From: Dendrocalamus latiflorus
Taxonomy: Eukaryota > Streptophyta > Magnoliopsida > Poales > Poaceae
Direction of reading: 5' to 3'
DNA length: 64,000 bases
NCBI GenBank assembly: GCA_017311315.1
Contig: CM029626.1
Coordinates: 8,193,643-8,257,642 of the forward strand
The position numbers and the translations under genes were made by a program. Below the pieces are notes generated by a model that saw only the letters and a program-made list of their open reading frames with translations, was not told the DNA's origin and made no database searches. How positions within the stretch are numbered: the stretch's first letter is position 1; each line of letters begins with the position of its first letter. Positions 32,640-43,275 of this stretch are shown here, in pieces.

Positions 32640-33640
32640 ACTACCTACCTAGCCCGGTTCGCCGCCACCCCTCTGCTCCCTCTACGCCCCTCCTCCCCAG
32701 CACGTGCACCCGCCCTCACCACCTCCGCCCCTCCCGCGCCGCCGCCACTCCTCCGAGCCCCCACCCTCCCCGCTAGCTTGCGCTCCCGCCCTCCCCCCGC
32801 GTCGCCGCATCCTCCTCCCCGAACCGCCTCCTCCCCAGTCCACGCCGCCGCCTCCTCCTCCCCCCTGCGCCTCCTCCCCTACTCCCCCAACCCCCCGCGC
32901 CGCCGCCTCCCCCTCTCCGTCCCCCATACCACCGCATCCTACTCCCCCACCCCTCGCCGCCGCATCCTCCTCCCCTCCTCCCCCAACCCCCAAGCCGCCG
33001 CCTCCCCCACCCTCCTCACCAGCTCGCGCTCCTGCCCTCACCCTCTCCGCCCCTCCCCTCCCCCCTGCGCCGCCGCCACTCCTTCGCCACCCCCGCGTCG
33101 CCGCATCCTCCTCCCCGAACCGCCTCCTCCCAAGCCCGCGCCGCCGCCTCCCCCCGCGCCTCCTCCCCCCAACCCCCCGTGCTGCCGCCTGCCCCTCTCC
33201 GTCCCCCCACCGCCGCCTCCTACTCCCCCACCCCTCGCCGCCGCATCCTCCTTCCCCATCCCCCAACCGCCAAGCCGCCGCCTCCCCCTCTCCTGCCCCC
33301 GAACCGCCGCCTCCTACTCCCCCACCCAGGGGCGGAGCCCAATGGAGGGGAGGGGGTTCCCAGGAACCCGGGTTCAAAATTTTTTTAGTTATTACTAGTA
33401 AACATTCACTCTTTGTGCACCCCCCTTGGTCCAATATGGTGTACCCCTAGCCCAACAAATACCCTTACTCGCCCTGTCCAGCCCATTCTCCCACTGTCCT
33501 ATGCTCCCACGCGCGGACCATTGCACCCCCCTCCGTTTTGCTCTAGCTCCGCCACTGCCCCCACCCCTCGTCGCCGCATCCTCCTGCCCCCAAACGCTCG
33601 CGCCGCCGCCTCCCCCTCTGCCTCCTTCCCCACTCCCACG
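32640..33640 (+). other. CT/CCG-rich low-complexity block
   Basis: Long repeats of CCGCCGCCTCC and CCGCATCCTCCTCCCC give proline-rich open frames in several phases and overlapping frames on the other strand. No conserved domain, and frames shift freely, so I do not call it coding. It is interrupted by the 231-bp hAT MITE. Confidence 0.6.
33327..33557. mobile_element. hAT MITE, 231 bp
   Basis: Ends CAGGGGCGGAGC and GCTCCGCCACTG. Perfect 8-bp target duplication CCCCCACC (33319-33326 and 33558-33565). No coding capacity. Confidence 0.92.
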
Positions 33641-33863
33641 GTGTACATCCACGAACTTCGCTTCATGGAAGCTGACGCCGGTGAGAGGATGCAGATTGGG
33701 CCCAGGTTAGGTTGCAGCTACAAGCACGATCGTGCGAAGGAAACTGTTCACAAAACGGTTCCTCCTCCTACCATAAAAGAGGTACAACTCATATTTTCGA
33801 CAGCGTCTCCTTCTCAAAAGCTTCCACTTCTCCTTCTCCTACCCTTCTACATCTCCTCCTCAG

Positions 33864-33984
33864 GTCGGCTGAATTCCTTGATGATACAATAGAAGATCAT
33901 CATGTCCAGCTGAGGTGCGTAGAGAATGGTGTATATGAAACAACAAATGCAGAGAAGTTGAGGCTTGAACAGAGACAACGCCAG
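33864..33984 (+). pseudogene. short exon-like block of unknown origin
   Basis: Open block starting after TCCTCAG and ending CCAG|GTTAGT, encoding SAEFLDDTIEDHHVQLRC and YETTNAEKLRLEQ. Both splice sites look real. I do not recognise it; it could be an upstream exon of the kinase or a piece of a different captured gene. Confidence 0.4.
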
Positions 33985-35293
33985 GTTAGTCGATGACTAA
34001 ACCTTTGACAGATTCAGATACTTCCAAGAAAGGGGATGACAAAACTGAATTACCACTAGATTCTATTGCATTTGTATTACCTAGCGAATTACCACCTCTA
34101 TTGCTTTGTTTATAGGATCTCATTATATGAGTACAGTGAATATGTTTTTGGCCCTCAGACCTACACAAGATTGATTTAATAGAGTTTCTGGTTAATGATA
34201 AGTCAAGTTCTTAATTATATGTTCATAATTATGTAGCATATTTGGTAATTACAAAGCCAACAAGAAAGGCTACATGTGCAAAAGAAAAGTCAGAACATGT
34301 GTATAAAATGGTTTAAACATCTTCAAACAACGCAGATTATGGGATACACATATTTTGACATATCCACTATGCTCGATTTTGTTGACACCTGTTTGGTTAT
34401 TAAGATACATATGATTTGGTTGATTTCTTTGTTAGATTTCTGACAGGACCATGCTTTATGATATGCTCAAAATAACTGCAAGCTGGGTTTGTTAGTTTGT
34501 TCAAAATGCATCAAATGGCTTTCACTGAGAAACACTAAATCTTCAACTTTGAATGTACTGTAGAGTCTACATATTTACAGAAAGTATCTTTCTAATAGTT
34601 TCTTTCCTGTAAATTGTTTCTTGTAATCTTTACTGTAAAATTTCAAAAAAGTACATGGCAATTAGCAGTCTATTAATTTGTTGTATGCATTTGTCATGTA
34701 ATAAGAAATGGGCAGTGCCACTGTTACATTGCAAAGAAATACTGATTTTGCTGTATTGGAGAACAAGCTACAAGATCCATGTGCAACGCCAATGTATCTG
34801 CCAATGGATTTCTTAAAAGCCATTGCATGCGATTTTTCTGAGGAGCAAGAGCTTGGCAGAGGTGGCTTTGGAGTGGCTTATAAGGTATGGCGTAATTCGT
34901 ATTTCTCTGGTTTTCGAGTGTAAGCGAAAATAATTGATCAGACACCTGTCCATACTGAATAAAGGAAATGAAACAGGGCGTTCTTCAAAATGGGAAAATG
35001 ATTACGGTGAAGAAGCTTCTCGATAAATTTCTGAAGGAGCTTGCTAATCTCATGGACCTCAAGCACCAAAATATAGTACATTTTGTAGGCTACTGTGCTG
35101 AATCCCAGTGGGAAGTGACGCAACTACCAGGCGGGAAATATGTCCTGGCTGAAATACCAAATAGGTTGCTTTGCTTCGAGTATCTACATAACAAGAGCCT
35201 TGATAAGCATATTTCTGGTATGACATTTCTTTTATCCTTTTCTTTCACTATTATAACATAACTGAAACTATGTTTTGCCTACTACTACTTGGT

Positions 35294-35701
35294 GGGTGCG
35301 GCTCAGGTGCTGTGCCCCTGCACGCGCTAAGTGCAGGGGTGCGCCCAGGAGCCGCCACGTGTCCCTAAAAATTCAAAAAACTTCCGAAGAATTCTAAAAA
35401 AATACCTAAAATTCAAAAAAAATGTAAAAAGTACTTTTTGTAAAAATACTTTTTATTAAAAAGTATTTTTTAAGTACTTAAAAAAATATTTTTTTAATAA
35501 AAAGTATAAATAAAAAAAATTTAAGTACTTACAAAAAAATACTTTTTATTTGTAAGAAAATACTTTTTACAATTTTTCGGATTTTTCAAGTATTTTTTAG
35601 AATTTTTCGAAAGTTTTTTGAATTTTTAAGAACACGTGGCGGCTCCTGGGCGCACCCCTGCACTTAGCGCGTGCAGGGGGCACAGCACCTGAGCCGCACC
35701 C
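35294..35701. mobile_element. Mutator-like (MULE) fold-back MITE, 408 bp
   Basis: Long inverted arms beginning GGGTGCGGCTCAGGTGCTG on both ends, with only a few differences over about 100 bp and then an AT-rich centre rich in AGTACTTTTT. Perfect 9-bp target duplication CTACTTGGT (35285-35293 and 35702-35710). The 9-bp duplication and long arms fit Mutator-like elements. Confidence 0.9.
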
Positions 35702-35743
35702 CTACTTGGTCAGGTGTGCTATAGCAGTACCAAAAAGAGTTAA

Positions 35744-35973
35744 GGCCCCGTTTGGCACAGCTCTAGCTCCGAGATCTATGCTGGATCTGTAGTTTGTTGA
35801 CTAAATTAAAGTGATTTAAATATTTTTATTTAATATATAATATAAATAAAATGAGTCATGTAAATGCACTTAACATGCCTGCAACTCTAGATCCAGGATT
35901 TCCTAGAGCTACAGATGACCAGCTCTAGGAAATCTACAGATTTCCTAGAGCTAAAGCTCTGACAAACGGGGCT
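35744..35973. mobile_element. MITE with GGCCCCGTTTGGCACAG end
   Basis: Left end GGCCCCGTTTGGCACAGCTC, right end AGCTCTGACAAACGGGGCTG (inverted). Same left end as 26523-27107. The interior has repeats of CTAGAGCTA and AGATTTCCTAGAG. No clear duplication. Confidence 0.65.
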
Positions 35974-36905
35974 GCTGGGTGGTCTTATATATGTGCGTCT
36001 ACTTATCCATTTTTACAGCTGAATCATGTGGACTTGAGTGGCACATGAGATATGAAATAATTAGGGGAATTTGCTATGGTTTGCATTACCTTCACAAGGA
36101 ATGCCATATTGTTCATTTGGACCTTAAGCCTGAAAATATATTGCTGGATGATAATATGGGACCAAACATTGCGGAGGCTCTTTGGCCAAAAACAATCTCA
36201 AATTATCACCGGAAGTCGTGTGGGAACACTGTAAGTTGCCTCTAACATATTTTGCATTTTCTTTATGCTTGTATTGCCTCAAACATTCATGTTGTAATGG
36301 CAGTGGATACATGGCACCAGAATACTTAGCCAATGGAGTAATCTCAACCAAGTCAGATTTATTCAGTTTGGGTGCTATAATCATAGAGCTAATGACAGGA
36401 CACAAGGACTATCCCCAGAGTGCCGAGACTTCTTTCCAGCACTTCATAGATAATGTAAGAATAGATTATTCTAGCCTTTTCTTACTACTATTCTAGCTCA
36501 CAGCTGTGACAAATATTTAGGTGGTTGAGAAGTGGAGAAAGAGGTTGGAAACAGCGGTGAGATATACATCATTGGAAATATATAGCCAACAAGTCTACAG
36601 ATGCATCGAGATAGGACTCAAGCTGTGTAGACCCTGACCCAAATAAAAGTCCTACTGCGTGGGATATAATCCAAATGCTTAATGAAGTAGAATGTACAAA
36701 TTGGCCACCAGTAGGCCAGGTATGATTACTAACTTCATTTTAATGCTTGCTGTAATAGTTATTATAAAATGTTGAAGTTGATTCAATACGTTTCAGTACA
36801 AATTGTGTTACTTTACATTTATATGGGAAATTTTGTATATACCTATTGAAAAACTGTTTGTTCTAATTTTTTTAAATCCGTAGCAACGCACGGGCATTCA
36901 GCTAG

Positions 36906-37234
36906 TGCTAATATAAAAAGCATTAGTTTGATTAAACATTTTGTCATCCAACTCCGTTAATATTCTCTCCTCCTGTTGGTTAGATCAATAAAATCTAATG
37001 ACTACCATTGCAAGTTGATCCTGTTATCTGTATATCTACACCGTTAATTCAGCTCATCCAGCGTCTACCATTCTAAATTGGCCTTGCACATCCCCTTAAT
37101 CATGTCTAGCTCTAGCCCCACTCTCTCATTAATCCCATCCCACTGCCACGCAGGCATAGCTAGCCCCAATCGCCCGCGCCGCACCCATGCTAGCCCCAAT
37201 CCCTCGTGCCGCCCCCATGCTCTACCACTGTGAC
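36906..37234. other. intergenic, nothing recognised
   Basis: No open frame with a domain. Contains a short direct repeat of CATGCTAGCCCCAATC and CATAGCTAGCCCCAATC near 37150-37200. Confidence 0.4.
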
Positions 37235-40200
37235 TGTAACATCCCAAAAAGGGAACTAGTGTAATTGCAAAAATTATAAAATCTTTTCGTTGCTTTTCAG
37301 TATGATCTAAATGTTTTTTGACGTTTATTCAAGCTTCTTGATTTGGGTTCCTTGCTAAAAATTCGAATAAGGAAATCAAAATCTTGAAATCAAGAACCAA
37401 GATTGAAAATCAAATCAAGGAATTTCAAATTCCCTTGCAAGTACTAAATTCAAATCTAAAATTTGAAACTTGGAAATCCAAACCCAAGTATAGAAATTGG
37501 AATCAAAGTTAATATTAAAAAATTTTCCTACATAATTAATTTAGCCAAGAAATCAAATCCAGAAATTTCTAAAATTTTCTCAAAACTTTGTTTGGGCCCC
37601 AGCCCGTTTTTCTTCCCGGTTCTCTTTTCCTTGGCCTTTTCTCTCCAGCTGTAACATCCTGAAATTTTTAAATTTGAAAATATGAACCTCGCGCTTGCTC
37701 CCTCTCGCGCTTGTCGCAGCAAATCTCCCTCCCTCTCTCTCTCTCTCACCTCAAGGGCAAGTTCAAAGAACCTCCCGCCACCTCCCTGCCACGCAATCCC
37801 GGAAAAGATCGAGTTCATCACCCCTGCCCAGCGTAAACAGCGAGAGGCCAAATGCCGCCCTCGCCGCGCGCCTCTCTCCTGGCTATAAAAGCCCCGCCCG
37901 GGAGTATCAACCGCGCCGCAATACTTCCCTCTTCCCTCCCCTGCAAGCAATTGAGCCGAAGTGCCGTCAATCCCCGCCGGCGACGTCTCCTTCCTCACGG
38001 TCGGCGACCGAGCCGCCGTTGATTCCGAACACCTCCGAGCAATTCTTTGCTCCCAGAGCTTCGTGGAAGCCAGGCGAAGCCGAATCCCTCCCTCACCGGG
38101 TCTCCCTTTGCGTGAGCTTCGCCGGCGTCGACCGCCTCCTTGGACCGCCGCCATCACACGCCGCCGGCCCGCCACCGTGCCCCTTCGTCTCCGCCGACCT
38201 CACCAGCACTTCACCATCAACCGGGGGCTGCATTTCACGAAACTCCCGAACCTCTCCGGCCACCACTCGCCGCCGGCCACCGTCGCCCCCGACTCCTCTG
38301 CCCGGCCCCCTCCACGGCATACTCCAAAAGGATTTATTCTCCTTATAGGGTAGGCAACGCCTCCCCGCTCACTTGGTTACCACCGCTCGTCTCTTCTCCC
38401 CCCGACTCCCTCGGCGCGCGTTCGAGCCCCCGGCTCCGCGTGCTGAGGTCGAGTTTTCGTTTTATTTTCCGCGCTGACAGATGGGCCCCATTCGTCAGCC
38501 GCTGCGGGACTGCAAGCCCACTGACAGCCGGACCCCGCCTGTCAGGACAGCCCACTGACCTGTGGGGCTAGAGGCCGGAGGGCCCACCTGTCGGTGGCTA
38601 GCCACATGCATGGTTACTGACAGTGGGGTCCCACATGTCAGCGGCACAGCAAGTAAGAAATTAAAATAAAAATAAAATGAATTAAAAACTCCAGTGGGAT
38701 CCACGTGTCAGAATTTTTCATTTTCTGGCATTTCACAGAACTGAGAACTTTAAATAAACATAAATTTTTCATTTTAACTCCAAATTGGATGAGACAAATT
38801 TCTAAATTCATCTAAATTCAAGATCTATACAATGGAACTGAAATCATAATTTTTGAAGTTCATTTGGATTTCTGGTGTTATTTGTTTGATGTATCGATAT
38901 TTTTATCCAAATTTTCGCGCACGTTAAAATAGCGTACGAGGCTCAGGAGGAAAAGGCAGAAGCTGCAGCCCTAGAAGCTCCAGATAATCAAGCACCAGAC
39001 CACTGTGACCAAGGCGAGTCAATACTTTGATCATGTTGAACCTACATTTTCTGAAATTACTTTGATTTAAATTATCAAATTGCATGATGTTATGTTATAT
39101 GCAAATACATGTTTAACTTAATATTCTAGTTATATGCCCATTGTTTACTTTGAATAATATTACCCCTCCTTTGAAATATTTGAATGTGTGAACCTTGTCA
39201 CCCTAGCAAAATTATAATGGTAACATTTCAAAAATAAGTTCCTAATTATATGCTATGCTTAGTTCTGCATAGATACTCACGGGGCGCTGAAATGCTTCAA
39301 ACATTATTGTCACTTTTAATCATGAGAAACTGGTTTGGGCAGTCATAGTGGGAAGGACTGGCATATTTTGATATGATTATTTTATGCTCCCAAAATCCTC
39401 AACTTGCTTAAATATCTGGGCGGATTGGATTAATGAAGTGGGAGTGTGGTGCAGTGGATGCACAAAGTGGGTTAGTGGTAGACCGCCCAGATACTACTAA
39501 GGATCGAATCTTGTCATGACCTCCCAGGTAAAACAGTACAACCACAAGTCTGTAAAGTACAACTTGGCTAAGTAAATTTATCGAAACCCCGGACTCATCT
39601 CACTGGTAGGGGATTGAAGGGGCTACGCTATGGCAAGGGGGCCTGAAGGGACACCAGTGGGGGGTGAAGTTTTCCAGCTGTCCTACGTTGCGGGAAGTAG
39701 AAGCCCGAGCTGCGTAGTGGCTGTGGGAAACATCCCGCGCACAGATGGGACCCACCGCAAGTGGGCAGTTTCCCATAAGGTGAGATGACAGAAGGGACTA
39801 GATACTTTGAAAAGTCACTGTGATGGTCTGCTCAACCACACGTCTAAGGAATCGTGTGGGGCAACGAGTTGATTGTCTCTTGTGGTGAAAGTGTACAAAC
39901 TCTGCAGAGTTAAAACTATTCGAATAGCCGTGCCCACGGTCAAGGGCGGACATGGGAACTTAACTGGATATAGTTCTGTTTTAAAATATTGAAAACTGGG
40001 TATGAAAAGACTTGAAGGACGAAGGACTGCCCTAGTTTGGAATTAACCTGGGTGTCTCCCAGTGGTAATGTAAGCGGCTATAACGCTGAAGAATTGCTAT
40101 ATGGTACAGATGCCATGTAACGGTGGATGGAATCTGAATCACTATTAATATTGCATTCTTTCACAACCTATACTTGGGTTCAAACTACTAGGTATTAGGG

Positions 40201-41990
40201 ATTTTTAAGTAATTGTATTCAAAAGCACTCTACGCAAAAATAAAATGAGCCTCAACCTTTCCTTTGATTAGCCATACATGTTAAATATTGCATTCTGTGT
40301 GTTGGCTCGCGAAGCACAGGGTTGGAGTGCTCACACTCGCTTTTGCGACAAAATTCAGCATCAGGAATCAAATCACCTCGCCTCAGCAACAAGATTGGGC
40401 AAGCCGGCAGAAAAGATGAAGATGTCAAGGGCTAGGTCGCGCACCTCCAGTTGGCTGCCTGTGGGCATGTCCTGAAGGTTCCATCTGTGTGCTTCGTTCT
40501 TCCGCTGCTGCAATTTATTGATCTCGGCCTAATCGGCCCATGAGTAAGTCTACTATTTTATTTATGCTTCCGCATGATATGTAATTTGATGTCCATTACT
40601 GTAACTGTGTGCACTATCTACTGATCCAGGGAATAGTGCAGCTAGACACAGTAGATTCCGGATTATAAAATCTGGGTCTGACACCAGCCCAGCCGGCCTT
40701 TTTCCTTTGGCTTCCGGTCCACCTGGCATCCTCCCCTGTTCTCCTACGCCGCGCTCACCGTGGGCTATTGCCGCACCATGCTTGCCTGCGTCAACCGCCG
40801 AGCTAGCTCCTCCCCTCCCCTGGCACTAGATTCCCCTCGCTATACCCAACCTCCGCCGCGCGTCGCCTTTCTCTTCTCCTCCGTCACGCATCGCCCCCGG
40901 TTTCGCTCCTCCCTCTGGCGCTCGTCACTTGGCTTAAATGCTGTGTCGGCCTAGCGCCATCCCCTCTCTGGCGCCAGCTCCCTTGCCCTGCTCCAACGTT
41001 AATGCTGTGTGTAGCCTACCCCACGCCGTGTGCCTCTGCTCCGCGCCAGCTACACCTACCACTAGCCTACACCTGTGCCCTACACCCCCGCCTCCTCCCC
41101 TACACGCGCACACCACCTCGCCACCCGATGTTACTCCTCAGCGACGCCCCTACTCGGTATTACTCCTCTACGCGCGTGCCTTTAGTGCATCCAATGGCCT
41201 TCTCCCCTCCCTCGCCTATAAGAAGGCTCGAGCTCACCTCCTCGCTCCCCAGTGCCATCCCCTCCTTCCCCAAGTAGAGCATGGCCAAGCCGCCTCCACA
41301 CCCAAGCTAGCCACCACTCCATCCCGACCGCTTCCGGCAAGCATTTTCAAGCTAACCACGTCACGGCGTGCCCCAGAAGCCCCCTCCCTTCCCCTCATTT
41401 TAATTGGAAGCCTATGCCCCGAGCTCGATGGACGCCGCCTTTTCCTCAAGTCCGCTGCTGCCCTCCTCTTTGGCGCCTTCCCCTCTCCGGTCGGCCTCGC
41501 TCCAACTACCCGCTCCTGAAGCACCTCCATGACCCCCTCGAAGACATCCTCGGTGCCACTCCCAGCTCTTCTTCCCTTCAGTGAGCCATCCACAGGAGTC
41601 GTACTGTGTCGCCATCGGTCTCTGTCGCCAACCCACCTCGGTTCCCCTCTGGCTTCGATGACCACCTCTATGAGTCCCTTGTGACCTTCTTATGCTCGTG
41701 CTCGCATCATTTGGCCCTTCCCTCTCTCTGGCCATTGGCGCCTCTTTTAGCTCCCACCGTCGGTTGAATCACGTTGCCGCTCGAGTTGCCTTGCTCCACC
41801 CCGAGCATTGGCGCCATCTCCCCGGGGCCCCTGCTCCCCCAGGGGTTCCATTTTGGATGACGCCGGCACCTCCCTAGCTAATCCTCGCCGTCACCTCCCT
41901 AGCTACTCCTTGCCAACGCCGCCTCTCCCCTAGCCGGCGCCCCTCCTCCCCTATTTTCCCACTGGCCAGCGGTGGCACCCCTATTTCTCT
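37235..41990 (+). repeat. older Gypsy-type LTR, split by a solo LTR
   Basis: Starts TGTAACATCCC at 37235, the usual start of many grass Gypsy LTRs. It continues on the far side of the solo LTR at 40684. The part 40700-41420 is related to 50600-51200 (leader-like CT-rich text, TATAAGAAGG, then TTTTAATTGGAAGCC). The right end is not clear. No coding domain; long open frames at 40938-41735 reflect GC-rich text. Confidence 0.55.
37650..40683 (+). mobile_element. solo LTR, 3,034 bp, Gypsy type
   Basis: Begins TGTAACATCCTG and ends GGGTCTGACA. Perfect 5-bp duplication CCAGC (37645-37649 and 40684-40688). Promoter TATAAAAG at 37884. The text 39900-39960 (GCCGTGCCCACGGTCAAG) and the ending are typical of long Gypsy LTRs in grasses. 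No interior domain, so it is probably the product of LTR-LTR recombination. Open frames at 37695-38570 are GC-rich shadows. Confidence 0.88.
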
Positions 41991-42418
41991 CTCCCTCTCT
42001 TCTTATGACTAGTAGGCTCCACTAGTTAAAAGTCCACCTAATGCTCACATACCTCAATATCTTTTGCATCTAATTAATATGTGAATCTCATGTTTAGAAA
42101 ATATTCAATTGTGCAATCTAATAAAATGGGATCTAATGGGAATAAGAACTTGACTATGAAAATAAAATGAATAGTCATGCCAATTAAATCTTGATTAATT
42201 TTCATGTCAAGAGATTAGCATGATAATGAGAGTAACTAATGTAATAATTTGAACTTGCATGTTATCATAAATTGAGATTTGAAGCGTTTCAAGGATAATT
42301 TTTAAATGCTCTCAATACTTGCTCTACAACTCAAATACTAATTGCAAATCATCTCAAAACACAAGTGGTCTAAATAATATCTGTCATATCTTTATCCTTT
42401 AATTAATTAATGTAGCAA
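41991..42418. other. AT-rich intergenic, nothing recognised
   Basis: No open frames or element ends seen. Confidence 0.4.
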
Positions 42419-43150
42419 GGTGGATCGGGACTAAGATAGGGAAGTCTGAGGTCTAGGCGATCGAGAATGTCGCGCAAGGTGGTTGGGCTCATGTTGGAGC
42501 ATATGGAGATCAAAAGGTGATGATTCGTGAAGAAACTACGGGTGGTGCGGTCCAGGAGGTTTTGACACGGAGGTTGATGATGATGTGATGAAGATATATG
42601 AGGAGTGTTCTTAGAGGCTTCGTCATGTGGTGAGATTGGAAACGTTATGAAAGGAGTCTGTTACAGGAAGGATTAGAGATTGGTTAAAATCCGTGTTTGG
42701 AAGGGTTTCAGGTCCCTTGATTTTTGAAAGAGATAGAGTTTGATGTTCGTGTTTGAGGTGGACACGGTTTGGATATTAGCCTATAAAAGTAAGGGAGGCT
42801 AAGGGCTAATGTGTGACTTTTGAGAGAGTTCTAGTACGGTTTTGAGAGAGATTTCGTCGAGAAGGTTTTTAGGGGGTGCTTGTGAGGGTATTTTGTAAAT
42901 CCACAAAATTCCAGCAATAAAGCTAGTCTTGAATCCATCTGGTTCTTGATTTGCGTAAAGTACATTGGTGATTGCTGGTGGTTTGGATCATATGATGATA
43001 AGCAAAACAATCGGGTGAAGCGGTCAAACAGATCGATCGATTGAGCGAAGAGGTCGAACAGATCAAATTCTTCGGTCTCTCTCACATTTGATTTCGCCTC
43101 TTGAAAGCTGGAAAGTATGTCCAATTCGGGTCACTAGCCCCTCGAGCACT
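42419..43150 (+). repeat. LTR fragment related to 15540-16000
   Basis: Shares 'GGTCCCTTGATTTTTG', 'GAGTTTGATGTTCGTGTTTG', a TATAAAAG box (42782) and downstream leader. AATAAA at 42917. Ends not fixed; truncated copy. Confidence 0.6.
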
Positions 43151-43275
43151 TATCTTGGAAATATTAACCATCTTGCTTCTACAGCTTCATGTCTAGTCTT
43201 GGTTCGCTTTTGATTGAAAAAAAATTACATCCGATTTGTTTCCTGGCGATTACAAGATTTGGATTAATCAAATCT

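Larger units (their letters stand above)
34708..36719 (+). pseudogene. receptor-like protein kinase, DFG region deleted
   Basis: Five exon blocks with good splice sites: to 34884 (LGRGGFGVAYK, Gly-rich loop), 34977-35217 (VLQNGKMITVKKLL, then DLKHQNIVHFVGYC), 36019-36230 (GICYGLHYLHKECHIVHLDL, KPENILLDDN), 36304-36454 (GYMAPEYLANG..STKSDLFSLG) and 36521-36719 (W..RLETAVRYTSLEIYSQQV). This is the cytoplasmic kinase family of grasses related to cysteine-rich/DUF26-type kinases. The ATP lysine (VKK) and catalytic loop (HLDLKPEN) remain. About 14 bases are missing at 36173-36176, removing DFGLS and shifting the frame until the exon end. A second shift (one extra base near 36626) breaks the last block, followed by stops. 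It cannot make an active kinase. Two MITEs lie in intron 2. Confidence 0.85.
32522..36905 (+). mobile_element. candidate Helitron carrying a kinase gene fragment
   Basis: The left end reads A|TCTATCTTTACTCCTTAA. The right end reads CCGTAGCAACGCACGG then CATTCAGCTAG|T. The right end has the Helitron CTAG terminus, a small hairpin (CCGT/ACGG, 36878-36893) 11 bases upstream, and host A and T at the two borders as expected for insertion between A and T without duplication. The 'CAACGCACGGGCA..CTAG' end is common among grass Helitrons. No Rep/helicase is encoded, so it would be non-autonomous. Inside lie a C-rich block, a short unplaced exon and the kinase pseudogene with introns, a pattern typical of Helitron gene capture. 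Pairing of these two ends is inference. Confidence 0.55.

Noticed and set aside
32553..33450. Proline-rich protein of about 280 residues (extensin- or PERK-like)
   Set aside because: Low-complexity CCG/CT repeats, equal openness in other frames and the opposite strand, and a hAT MITE inside the frame.
37695..38571. Overlapping 140-217 codon frames
   Set aside because: They lie inside the solo LTR, in GC-rich leader-like sequence; no domain.
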